This document shows, piece by piece, positions 1-7,985 of a stretch of DNA of 64,000 nucleotides; the first letter of the stretch is position 1, and each line of letters begins with the position of its first letter. This DNA comes from UBA6623 sp965238125 (lineage in GTDB: Bacteria > Acidobacteriota > Terriglobia > Bryobacterales > UBA6623): contig OZ250179.1 in assembly GCA_965238125.1 (NCBI GenBank), positions 62,001 to 126,000 of the forward strand, written 5' to 3'. The notes beneath the pieces were generated by a model. That model saw only the letters and a program-made list of their open reading frames with translations, had not been told where the DNA came from and made no database searches. The translations under genes were made by a program, and so were the position numbers.

Positions 1-1
1 C

Positions 2-1678
2 GGGCCGAGCCACCGGCTTTGCCCCCACGGGGCTTGCGAGCAGGTCGGACCCTCTCATGAGACGCGTATCGAGCGGTGGTTGTCGACAGCCGGCGATTTG
101 CGCTGGCTTCTGTTGCATCGGATCGCCGCGTCGGAGTGGAGGGCGAAGTTGCCCTCGATCGACCGGATATGGCGCGATATCGGGCGGCCCCGCCGGGCCT
201 CTGAAAACCGCGCCGTCGAGGAATTTCAAGCTTTCGTCGCCGCGGTTGACAATCGAGACGCGTCTTTCTATTTTCTTCACTCGCGGTTGCCGCACGCCCA
301 TTGGGTGTACACTGCCTCGGGAAAACGCCACAACGCCCAATTCTTGCGGGGAATGCGGGACGATCGTTGGGGGCCTTCAGATTGGTTGACAATCCAGGGC
401 TTCCAGCGGCACATTATGCAAACTCGCTTTGCGGATGCGCTGTTGGGTCGGTTGCTGGACCGGCTCGAGGCCGAGGCGGTTTTTGACCGCGCCCTTGTAA
501 TCGTTACCGCGGACCACGGTGTCAGCTTTCGCCCGACTCGGCCGCTCCGTCGGATCCGCCGCAAGACCTATGCCGACATCATTGGAGTGCCTTTGTTGAT
601 CAAGTTGCCCGCGCAACGAACCGGCGAGGTGAGCGACACGTGCGCCGAAACCGTCGACGTCGCCCCGACGATAGCCGCGGCGCTGCAGCAGCCTTTGGCG
701 TGGGAGACGGACGGGCGTTCCTTGTTGAGCGCGGACGGTCCACAACGAACGAAGCGTACCGTATTCATGGGTCGTTCCGGGAAGCTCACCTCCCGCGCAT
801 TCCCTGCTCAACTTTCGGTGGATGCCACGGTTTCACGCAAGTTTGCTCTTTTCGGTTCGGGTGAAGACCCTCAGAGTATTTTCCGCGTTGGCGACCGGGA
901 GGGTCTGGTAGGTCGGAGGATCGAATCGTTCCCCGAGCGGCAATCGGGCTTCTTGGCCGGTGTGGACAACGCGGCTCTGTACAACAATGTTCGGTTGGCC
1001 GGTGAGGTCTTGCCGATGTGGTTGGAGGGACACATTCGCGGGGCAAGCAAAGCCGGCCCGCCGCTACGGCTGGCAATCGGGCTGAACGGGAAGATTGCTT
1101 TGGTCACCCAGACGTTCGTCGATTCAGCAGGGCGTTTGGCGTTCCAGGGATTTCTGCCGGAGTCTGATTTCCGGAACGGGCGGAACCGAGTTGAGATCTT
1201 CGCCATTGAGGTGGACGAGAGCGGGCCTCGATTGGCCCGAACCACTCCAATGTGGCCCTGGATGCTCCAGCCGTCGGGTGAGAGTCCCCACATCGTTTCG
1301 GCCGATCAGAGGCGGATGCCGGTCCGCCGCGGAGAGATTGCGGGCGTACTGGGCGGCATAGTCCGCTTGAAGGATGAGACGACCTTCATCGGTTGGGCGA
1401 TCGATCGGACAGGTCGGAATCGGCAAGTGCGGGTGGCTCTGTTCCTCGACGGCGTTGCCGACAGTGCCGTTGAAACCGACATCCGGCGATTGGATGTCGC
1501 CAAGCATTTCAAGCTCGAAGGCCGGGACGAGCTCCGATCCGGTTTCGAACTGAAGGTCCCCACGATGTCGCTGAAGAACCGAGAAGTCCGCCTTTTTGCG
1601 ATGACCGACGATGTCGCGGTCGAGATCCGATTCTCGCCCGAGAAGTTGCGGGGAGTAGGCGAAGCCGGCGAAACCTAA
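2..1678 (+). CDS. Sulfatase-family protein, 5' end outside the window
   Basis: The reading frame is open to the left edge, so the N-terminus, with the formylglycine Cys/Ser-x-Pro-x-Arg site expected of a sulfatase, is not visible. What remains has the C-terminal half of an alkaline-phosphatase-like fold: the metal-binding motif TADHGVSF near codon 176 and a later stretch (VDVAPTIAAAL) typical of sulfatase/phosphoglycerate mutase superfamily members. The last roughly 300 residues form an extra domain after the hydrolase core that I cannot name. The family hydrolyses sulfate or phosphate esters, but the substrate cannot be inferred. The stop codon overlaps the stop of the convergent ccmD-like gene by four bases. 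A TTG near position 80 is the first start-like codon inside the window but is unlikely to be the real start. Confidence 0.75.
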   Translation, partial: GPSHRLCPHGACEQVGPSHETRIERWLSTAGDLRWLLLHRIAASEWRAKLPSIDRIWRDIGRPRRASENRAVEEFQAFVAAVDNRDASFYFLHSRLPHAHWVYTASGKRHNAQFLRGMRDDRWGPSDWLTIQGFQRHIMQTRFADALLGRLLDRLEAEAVFDRALVIVTADHGVSFRPTRPLRRIRRKTYADIIGVPLLIKLPAQRTGEVSDTCAETVDVAPTIAAALQQPLAWETDGRSLLSADGPQRTKRTVFMGRSGKLTSRAFPAQLSVDATVSRKFALFGSGEDPQSIFRVGDREGLVGRRIESFPERQSGFLAGVDNAALYNNVRLAGEVLPMWLEGHIRGASKAGPPLRLAIGLNGKIALVTQTFVDSAGRLAFQGFLPESDFRNGRNRVEIFAIEVDESGPRLARTTPMWPWMLQPSGESPHIVSADQRRMPVRRGEIAGVLGGIVRLKDETTFIGWAIDRTGRNRQVRVALFLDGVADSAVETDIRRLDVAKHFKLEGRDELRSGFELKVPTMSLKNREVRLFAMTDDVAVEIRFSPEKLRGVGEAGET

Positions 1679-1833
1679 GCTCTGTCGCCGGTGGTTTCTT
1701 CGAGGACGGCTTTCAGATTCGCCATTTGCTCGCGCAGCTTCTTTTCGCGGAGCGAGAGCGACACCAGGTACAGGACGTGGAGGATCCAGCCGGCGCTGAA
1801 AGCGTACCACAGCCACCTTAGGTTTTCTTCCAT
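1675..1833 (-). CDS. CcmD-family small membrane protein (52 aa)
   Basis: Reading the minus strand from an ATG at 1833 gives a 52-residue protein starting MEENLRWLWYAFSAG. It has one hydrophobic segment (about residues 7-27) followed by a charged amphipathic tail (REKKLREQM). This layout, and the position 56 bp downstream of ccmC on the same strand, match the CcmD-like proteins of system I cytochrome c maturation, which help release holo-CcmE from the CcmABC complex. The gene overlaps the 3' end of the convergent sulfatase gene by four bases. It is short enough to be missed by automatic calling. Function is inferred from size, topology and neighbour; sequence conservation in this family is low. 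Confidence 0.7.
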   Translation of the reverse strand: MEENLRWLWYAFSAGWILHVLYLVSLSLREKKLREQMANLKAVLEETTGDRA

Positions 1834-1889
1834 AACGAACTCGTTTCCGCGACGTCGCCGACATGGGCCCGGCGACCGGACGGCAAATC

Positions 1890-2612
1890 CTATCGGGCGT
1901 ACACCTCACGCCGCAACGCATCGGTTTCGCGCTGCAAGTCTTCCAAGCGCCGGCGCGCCCGCACCATCATCCAAAGCAGAAAGCACATGGCCGCGAAGGT
2001 GAAGTAAAGGACAATGCGCATGTTGACGTCGAGGCCGCCCTCGGAGTCGAACATCACCGGCTGCGGGTGTTGCGTCCGCCACCAGCGATTGGCCATGTAG
2101 ACGATGGGGATATCGACCATGCCGAAAATCGACACGACGGCGCAACCGACCGCTCGCTGGTTGGCGTCATCGATTGAATTCCGCAGAATTAAGTAGCCGC
2201 TGTAGATCAGCGCCAACAGCAGCATGGTCGTCAACCGGGCGTCCCAAGCCCAATAGACGCCCCAGACCGGTTTGGCCCACATCATTCCGGTGATCAGGTT
2301 GACGACCGCGAAGACCAGTCCGACCTCGTTACAGGCGACCGAAAGGCTGTCAAAGCGGCTTTCCCGGCTGGAAAGGTAGCGGATACTCGCGATGCCTCCG
2401 ATGGTGAAGGCCACGAACGCTGTAAAGGCCGACGGAACGTGAAAATAGAAAATACGCTGCACGACGCCCATCGTGCGTTCATTGGGCGCCCAGATGAAGA
2501 TCAAATAGAGCGCGGCCGTGAGCATGGCCGCCGTGGCAATGCCCCCGAGTAGGGGAACGGCTTCGGAATCGTTTTTCATCGAAGAAGTCGCCACATCCGC
2601 CTCGCGGGTCAC
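1890..2612 (-). CDS. ccmC: Heme exporter / cytochrome c biogenesis protein CcmC
   Basis: Integral membrane protein of about 240 residues with six hydrophobic segments. It carries the tryptophan-rich heme-handling motif WGVYWAWDARLT (about residues 117-128) and conserved histidines in flanking loops (FYFHVPSA near residue 57, and an HPQPV segment near residue 183). CcmC binds heme at the periplasmic face and passes it to CcmE during cytochrome c maturation. The ccmD-like gene follows on the same strand; ccmA, ccmB and ccmE are not in the window. The first possible start is GTG at 2612; the ATG at 2579, twelve codons... eleven codons in, removes a polar leader and is a plausible alternative. 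Neither has a strong ribosome-binding site. The product serves the c-type cytochromes encoded elsewhere, including the one at 42230. Confidence 0.9.
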   Translation of the reverse strand: MTREADVATSSMKNDSEAVPLLGGIATAAMLTAALYLIFIWAPNERTMGVVQRIFYFHVPSAFTAFVAFTIGGIASIRYLSSRESRFDSLSVACNEVGLVFAVVNLITGMMWAKPVWGVYWAWDARLTTMLLLALIYSGYLILRNSIDDANQRAVGCAVVSIFGMVDIPIVYMANRWWRTQHPQPVMFDSEGGLDVNMRIVLYFTFAAMCFLLWMMVRARRRLEDLQRETDALRREVYAR

Positions 2613-2762
2613 GGTAACAGAGGTATCAGTGTAGCAATTGAAGTGCGGGATTCGAGTCGTCCGGAGTTCGGGGGTTTCGGGGGCGGAGTGACATGAAATG
2701 TGGGAACGGGGACCTGGCGCGAGTTGGCGGGGGCCATCGGGACCAACTCATCTGCCCGCGGG

Positions 2763-2857
2763 CGCTTTTCGGCCACAAGGCCGAAAAGCGGGACATGTCG
2801 CCATGAAATGATGTCGCCATGAAATGGCAACACAATGTCGGGCTCGAAAGCCCGACA
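2763..2857. repeat. Two perfect hairpins and a tandem 16-bp repeat
   Basis: The 314-bp gap between ccmC and the next gene has no credible reading frame. It holds a perfect 12-bp stem with a four-base loop (2763-2790, arms cgcttttcggcc and ggccgaaaagcg), two abutting exact copies of atgtcgccatgaaatg (2795-2810 and 2811-2826), and a 9-bp perfect stem with loop cgaa (2836-2857). It lies just past the stop of the esterase gene at 2927 and would be in its 3' untranslated region, so the hairpins could end that transcript. The absence of a U-tract and the compound structure also suit an interspersed repeat element. Confidence 0.6.
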
Positions 2858-2926
2858 CGGCTCGCCTGGAGGCTCGCGCCACGTCGGGGCGACGTCCGAC
2901 TTGCCCACAGCGCGAGGCGCCGGCGG

Positions 2927-4690
2927 TTACAAGTTCGGTTCCGGCGGCTTTGCCGTCCGCCACGGCACGGTCCCCTTTTTGCGGATCTTGCGGCGGAACA
3001 CCTTGTCTCCGGCGGTCACGTACAGGGTCTTCATTTCCGGGCCCGCGAAGACTACGTTCGTTAACCATCCGGGTTGCGGTTTGTCGATGATCCCGACCAA
3101 GCGGCCGAGCTGATCGAAGATCTGCAAATTGCCGTTGGCAAATGCCGCGGCGAACAACCGTCCCTCGGCACTAAAAGTGATCCCGCCGGCGCCCGGACCC
3201 TCAACACGGTAGAAGCGTTGGCCGTGGTCCAAGGTTCCATCCGGCTGGATCTGAAACGACCAAACCCACCCGCTGCCCGAATCCGCGACTGCCAGCAACG
3301 ATTGGTCCGGCGAGACGGCAATGCCGTTGGGTCGCTGAATACCCCGCGGCGGTTGCCAGTCGTTCCGCGTGTGCTGGTGCACCAGGGTGGGAGCGCCGCC
3401 CTTCCGAATCAAGTAGACGCTGCCGTTCCACAGGTCGGTGTAGTAAATGTCCCCGCGCGCGGAAACCACCACGTCATCGCACTTGGCGCCTTCGGCGATG
3501 ACTTGCTCTTCGCCCTCGGGATCATAAGCGACGATGCCCTTGGCCTGACAAGCGTAAAGCCGGCCGTCCGCGCCGAACTCCAAGCCGCTCGGATAATCGG
3601 CGTTCTCCTTGAACACACTCGGCTCGTCGCCGCCGGAAATCTTCCAGATCTTCCCGGCGGGAACGTCGGTGAAGTAGACGTCCCCGTTGGGAGCGACCGC
3701 CGGTCCCTCGGTAAATTCATGGCCTTCCGACACCGACTCCCAGCCGTGCTCGGGGTCGAGGATCCTCGTGATCCACTGCCGGTCGCCCTCCGACTTGGGC
3801 GCTTCAATGGGCTGCTCCCAGTCTTTCCAAAGCCAACGCAGGGCATCGGGAAGAACCGCCCGGGCCTGCACGTTGTCGTGACCGCCCGTGCCGGTCACGA
3901 ACTGGTAGTCGTAGCCGGCGAATTTGAGCGCGGCGACCAAGTCTTGGTTCCCCATCCACCACGAGCCGGCATAGATGTCCAGGTCGCCCGAGCCGTCTTG
4001 CAGATAGACCTTCAACGGTTTCGGCTCGGTCTTTCGAATCAGCGAAGCGTAGATCTGCCCGCCCCGCAGGTCGACGAAACTTCCGATAAAGCTCAGCACC
4101 CGGCGGAAGGCGTCGGGCCGCTCCCAGGCCGCGGTAAACGCGGCGATCCCGCCCGAGCTGGCCCCGCCGATGCCGCGCAGACTCGGGTCGTCGGTTAGTT
4201 TGTACCGCTTGCCGACCTCGGGCAGAATCTCCTCGATCAGGAAGCGCGCATAACGGTCGCCCAAGGCGTCGTACTCAAAGCTGCGGTTGATGTGATCCCC
4301 TTGCCCCTTTTCGAACGCGGGCAGGCGACCCCAGTTAACGAAGACGCCGATGGTCAGCGGCATCTCCCCCTTGTGGATGAGGTTGTCGAGGACGATCGGC
4401 GTGAGCCAAGGAGTCTCCCGACCGGTCGAGCGCATGCTGTCCCCATCCTGGAAGACCATGAGCGCCGCGGGCGCCGAGCCGTCGTACTGGGCGGGGACAT
4501 AGATCCAGTAATCACGAACCGTGCCGGGGAAAATTTCGCTCTTCCATTGATGCTTCTCGATCTTGCCCTCGGGAACGCCGGGGTTGCGGCGTGAATCGGG
4601 TCCCAGGGCGTACTCTTGGCAAAGAAGCGACAAGGGAGACAACAACACTAAGACAAGGACAGCGAGCAGGCGTGGCATCGAGTACTCCAA
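2927..4690 (-). CDS. Secreted esterase fused to an SMP-30/gluconolactonase propeller
   Basis: A 587-residue protein with a signal peptide (MPRLLAVLVLVLL from Met5, cleaved near SLLCQ). Residues about 35-300 form an esterase D-type alpha/beta hydrolase: the nucleophile elbow GGASSGG (near residue 175), and a late GTGGHDN segment supplying the likely catalytic His. Residues about 315-580 are an SMP-30/gluconolactonase/LRE beta-propeller with repeated GPAVAPNGDVYFTD and RPNGIAVSPDQ blades. Separate esterases and SMP-30 lactonases are both common, and fusions of this kind occur in Acidobacteriota and Planctomycetes. An exported enzyme acting on esterified or lactone sugars is the reasonable inference; the actual substrate is unknown. 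Met1 and Met5 are both possible starts. Confidence 0.85.
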   Translation of the reverse strand: MEYSMPRLLAVLVLVLLSPLSLLCQEYALGPDSRRNPGVPEGKIEKHQWKSEIFPGTVRDYWIYVPAQYDGSAPAALMVFQDGDSMRSTGRETPWLTPIVLDNLIHKGEMPLTIGVFVNWGRLPAFEKGQGDHINRSFEYDALGDRYARFLIEEILPEVGKRYKLTDDPSLRGIGGASSGGIAAFTAAWERPDAFRRVLSFIGSFVDLRGGQIYASLIRKTEPKPLKVYLQDGSGDLDIYAGSWWMGNQDLVAALKFAGYDYQFVTGTGGHDNVQARAVLPDALRWLWKDWEQPIEAPKSEGDRQWITRILDPEHGWESVSEGHEFTEGPAVAPNGDVYFTDVPAGKIWKISGGDEPSVFKENADYPSGLEFGADGRLYACQAKGIVAYDPEGEEQVIAEGAKCDDVVVSARGDIYYTDLWNGSVYLIRKGGAPTLVHQHTRNDWQPPRGIQRPNGIAVSPDQSLLAVADSGSGWVWSFQIQPDGTLDHGQRFYRVEGPGAGGITFSAEGRLFAAAFANGNLQIFDQLGRLVGIIDKPQPGWLTNVVFAGPEMKTLYVTAGDKVFRRKIRKKGTVPWRTAKPPEPNL

Positions 4691-5390
4691 TCGGCGGGAA
4701 GTGTACCGCCAGACGAGGACTCTATCAGAATGCGGCGATAGCCGGCAAGATCAGATCACGTGCCGCGGTCTTGCGATGTGGGTTCCATGGTGGCGGGCTG
4801 ATCCGCGGACAGGTCAGGCTCTCTTAGCAGATAATCGGGTCGGATCTTGGGCCGACGTCGATACGCTCCCCGGGGCAAGTCCGCGGTGCCGGCGGCGTTT
4901 CGAACGAGCGCCAGGGGGCGCACGATCTTCCAAGCGCTACGAGCCGCTTGCGGCGACTCCCTCCCTCCCCTTCCTCTTAAACATACAAGGGGCGCCGGAA
5001 CATGGCCCACGCCCTCGCCCACATCTTGGTTCACGTCGTGTTCTTGACGAAACAACGACGGCCCGTTCTCCAGTCAGCGAATCTTGCCGCCGTGCGGCGC
5101 TATCGGAAATCAGGAGCAACCCCACCGCCGAGTCTCCTTCGAGGATGAGTTCGTGTCTCTGTTGAAATAAAGCGCATTGGAGTTGGACGAGCGCTATCTC
5201 CGGGGATCATTTCCCGCGCCCCTTCAGGGCTATTTCGGTTATTGGATGGCCCCACGGCTGAAGCCGGGGGCTAAATTCCAAGGCCCCTGCCGGGGCTGCG
5301 GAGTCAACGGCCCGAGCCGCGCCTGATCACGCCGCCGAATTGATATCCTCTGCGTTAATTAAGGACCCTTACGTGAAGAGCATTCGGGAT
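4691..5390. other. Non-coding stretch upstream of IS630 copy 1
   Basis: About 700 bp with no reading frame that shows protein-family features; the long frames here have scrambled composition and no ribosome-binding site. Two GC-rich palindromic stretches are visible (around 5248-5275, cacggctgaagccggggg, and 5282-5297, gcccctgccggggc), similar to dispersed intergenic repeats. The first 100 bp would contain the promoter of the esterase gene. The right boundary is the terminal repeat of the IS element. Confidence 0.5.
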
Positions 5391-6488
5391 TATTGAGTCT
5401 CGCAAAATAACATGACACCTTTTGAGGATGCCGTACGTAGTTCTATGTATGGGAACACCAAAAGGAAAGCGCCGCGATTTCGAAGCGCTGGAGAAACGCC
5501 GCTTCGAGGCGATGCGCCGGCTCGATCAAGGACTCAATCAGTCCGAAACCGCCCGGCGGCTCAAAGTCGCCCGACAAACCGTCAGTGAGTGGCGGCGACG
5601 CTACCGCGCGCAAGGCGAGGCCGGGCTCCGCGCCACCGGCCGCGCCGGCCGCAAGCCGCTGTTGGACGCCACGCAACTCGAACGCCTCGAGACCCTGCTG
5701 CTCGAAGGCCCCGAGGCGCACGGCTTCCCAACGCCGTTGTGGACCTGTCCGCGCGTGGTGCGTCTGATCCAAGACGAGTTCGGCGTGCGCTATCACGAAG
5801 GCCATGTGTGGAAAATCCTGCGGGCGCTCGACTGGAGCCCGCAACGGCCCGTCGGCCAAGCGCGCGAGCGCAACGAGCAGGACATCCGCGAGTGGAAGCG
5901 CAACCAGTGGCCCGCCATTAAAAAAAAGCCCAAACACAAGGTCGCACGATCGTCTTCATCGACGAAAGCGGATTGAGCCAGAAGCCGCATCGCTGCCGCA
6001 CCTGGGCGCCGCGCGGGCAGACGCCGCTGCTGGAGTTCAACTTCAACTGGAAAAAGCTTTCCGTTTCGGCCGGGCTTACGTTGCGCAACTTCTACTTCCG
6101 GCTCTATCCCGGCGCGATCGGCCAACTCGAAGTCATCGACTTCCTGAAGGCTTTGGTCCGTCACATTGACGGCCCGTTGTTGATCGTCTGGGACCGCCTG
6201 CCGGCGCACCGCAGCCGGATGGTGCAAGAGTTCATCGAACTGTCGGAAGGTCACATCGTGACCGCGTATTTGCCGGCTTATGCGCCGGAGTTGAATCCGG
6301 TGGAATACATCTGGGCGTACTGGAAGCAGCACGAGTTGCCCAATGTGTGTCCGAAGGACTATTGGGAGTTGGACGAGCGAGCCCGCAAGGCGCTGCGGCG
6401 CATGCGCCGCAAACCCCGTTTGATCACCGCCTTTTGGAAACAGTCTTCTCTTGCTCTCGACTGACAGGGTATTATGCGAAACTCAATA
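5391..6488 (+). mobile_element. IS630-type insertion sequence, copy 1 (complete)
   Basis: The element is bounded by imperfect terminal inverted repeats: ttgagtctcgcaaaat at the left (from 5393) and attatgcgaaactcaa at the right (to 6486). Both ends are flanked by TA (5391-5392 and 6487-6488), which fits the TA target duplication of the IS630/Tc1-mariner group. The element proper is about 1094 bp, close to copy 3 (29460-30552). Copies 1 and 3 are in opposite orientation 23 kb apart, so recombination between them could invert the intervening DNA. Copy 2 at 24020 is truncated. Confidence 0.9.
5449..6464 (+). CDS. IS630-family transposase, two frames joined by a -1 frameshift
   Basis: The first frame (5449-5976) encodes the helix-turn-helix DNA-binding part (QSETARRLKVARQTVSEW) and a second helical domain. 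The catalytic half is in the -1 frame and opens right after a TAA at 5919-5921: it reads TIVFIDESGLSQKPHRC, the first Asp of the DDE triad, then LIVWDRLPAH (second Asp) and ELNPVEYIWAYWK (Glu). The frames join at a run of eight A residues (5920-5927) in the context attaaaaaaaagcc, a typical slippery site. The fused product would be about 338 residues, normal for IS630. All three copies in the window keep the A8 run and the two-frame layout, which argues for programmed frameshifting rather than mutation. The start at 5449 (ATGGGA) is chosen because the sequence is shared from there. Confidence 0.88.
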
Positions 6489-6527
6489 GGTTACAATACA
6501 CATCGCCGCTTCCGCCTGATCGCTCCG

Positions 6528-6812
6528 ATGACGCCCATGGCTCCACCGGTGAAGATTCTCGGTATCCTTCACCTGGTGTTCGGCGGAGTGGGAGTACTGG
6601 TTGCTTGCTTGATCTTTCTGGTCTTTGGAGGGATCGCCGGATTGGTGGGGATGAATGCGAATGACGCCGATGCGCTCGTCGCGGCGCCAATCCTGCTGGT
6701 GATTGGCACCGTTGTCTTTCTATTGATCGCGGTGCTGTCGGTACCGCAGGTGGTCCGCGGAGTGGGCTTGCCGCGGTTTCGCCCCTGGGCCCGAATCCTC
6801 GGCTGGAGGCGA
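6528..6812 (+). pseudogene. 3'-truncated small membrane protein gene
   Basis: From the ATG at 6528 the frame encodes KILGILHLVFGGVGVL, then two or three hydrophobic helices and RPWARILGW. This resembles the start of a widespread small four-helix membrane protein of unknown function, whose members normally continue with another helix and an YGLWVL-like end. Here the frame runs into unrelated sequence after the RPWARILG motif near 6812, and continues only as the antisense of the neighbouring VOC gene. It starts 40 bp after the right end of IS630 copy 1, so the insertion and the loss of the 3' end may be linked, though this is not demonstrable here. Confidence 0.5.
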
Positions 6813-6917
6813 TTGGGAGCTGTCTCCGCGTCCCGCCCTGTAGCCGGCACTCAGAGTTGGAGGAAAAACCCGGCCTGCAATTTAGTCACTCCTTCGGCTC
6901 GCCGATCGTGCATCGAA

Positions 6918-7715
6918 TTAGTATTGGTCGAGGCCTTCGGTCAGCTCCACGTAGACGCCCGCGGGATCGGTCAGGAACGCCAGGCCGAGGCCCAGCCGGG
7001 GGTCCTCGCGGTAGGGGATGTCGAACTTGATTCCCTTCGCTTCGAGCTTCTTGCAGAAGGCTTCCAGGTTTTTCACCTCGAACCCAATGTGATCGAGAGC
7101 CCGCCCTTTGGTGCCGGGGCGCGGCTGCTTTGGCGTGTTGTAGGTGAGGTTCATGCCGGGCACGTCGGCGGCGTCGTGATGTCCGCGCTTACGCTTGAAC
7201 GCCCCGAAGGTTTCGACGTACCAGTCCAAGAGCTTCATGTGATCCATGCCGTAAAAGTGCAGGTGGTAGGCGATCGCCTTGTGGGGCAGGTCGACGTCTT
7301 GCTGCAGCTCGATTTTCACGTCGTCGGGTGCTTTGAGGTAGGCGTTCGGGAAGCCCTCGGTGCCGGTGAATTCCGCTTGCACCTCGTATCCGGCGGCGCG
7401 CCAGGCGGCCAGGGAGTTCGCCAGGTTTGGGACCTTGAGCCCGAAATGATCCATGACCGTGCCCTCGGTGCCGCCGGTGGGCTCCTGCTCCCGAAACACA
7501 AGCAACATTCCGGGGATTTTTACACCCGTCAGCCCTTCGCGTGCGAGAGGCACGGCGCCGAAGTGCTCGATCCAGATTTTCTTGTGCTGTTCGACGTCCC
7601 GCACATTCAAATGCACGTGCCCCATCGAGACACCGGCGTCATTGGGCGGCAAGAGTTGGGGGCCCGCGGGAGCCGCGAACGATAAGGTTAAGGCAAGTAT
7701 GGGAAGTAGTCTCAT
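6918..7715 (-). CDS. Secreted VOC (glyoxalase/dioxygenase-fold) protein
   Basis: The start at 7715 (MRLLPILALTLSFAAPAG) is preferred because it gives a clean signal peptide and is preceded by an agagagaag Shine-Dalgarno sequence; the frame also extends 32 codons upstream without such features. The mature protein has two VOC half-domains (about residues 35-140 and 150-262), with metal-ligand candidates at MGHVHLNV, HFGLKVP, MDHMKLLDWYVETFG, DHIGFEVKN and GVYVELTE. The family includes glyoxalase I, ring-cleaving dioxygenases and antibiotic-binding proteins; nothing here chooses among them. An exported VOC protein of this type is common in Acidobacteriota. The gene stands alone between a decayed gene and the aldo/keto reductase gene. 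Confidence 0.8.
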   Translation of the reverse strand: MRLLPILALTLSFAAPAGPQLLPPNDAGVSMGHVHLNVRDVEQHKKIWIEHFGAVPLAREGLTGVKIPGMLLVFREQEPTGGTEGTVMDHFGLKVPNLANSLAAWRAAGYEVQAEFTGTEGFPNAYLKAPDDVKIELQQDVDLPHKAIAYHLHFYGMDHMKLLDWYVETFGAFKRKRGHHDAADVPGMNLTYNTPKQPRPGTKGRALDHIGFEVKNLEAFCKKLEAKGIKFDIPYREDPRLGLGLAFLTDPAGVYVELTEGLDQY

Positions 7716-7985
7716 GGGATTCTTCTCTCTCTTGGCAGGCCTCGAGCGAGGCGGCGAATCGCCCGCATCACGATATCGAGATTGTACCGCCTGACGAATT
7801 GCCGGCGACAACGGGGTGCGACATTAATGTGGAGAGGCTCGATGGGCCGAGCGTGTACGGCAGCGCACGCTCTCGGCTCGCGCCGCCGCCTATGCTCCCC
7901 TATTTGTGTCGAGCACGCTGGGCAGGCCGGCACCGTTATCAAACGGCATTAACCGGGCGCCCATTTGCCTTGCAAAGCTTCGATC

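Noticed and set aside
3074..4198. 374-codon plus-strand frame
   Set aside because: Antisense of the esterase/SMP-30 gene, no ribosome-binding site or domain.
4563..5165. 200-codon plus-strand frame upstream of IS630 copy 1
   Set aside because: Overlaps the start of the esterase gene on the other strand and has scrambled, Arg-rich composition without recognisable motifs.
6474..7685. 403-codon plus-strand frame as one gene
   Set aside because: Only the first third (from 6528) looks like a protein; the rest is antisense to the VOC gene, so it was recorded as a truncated gene.
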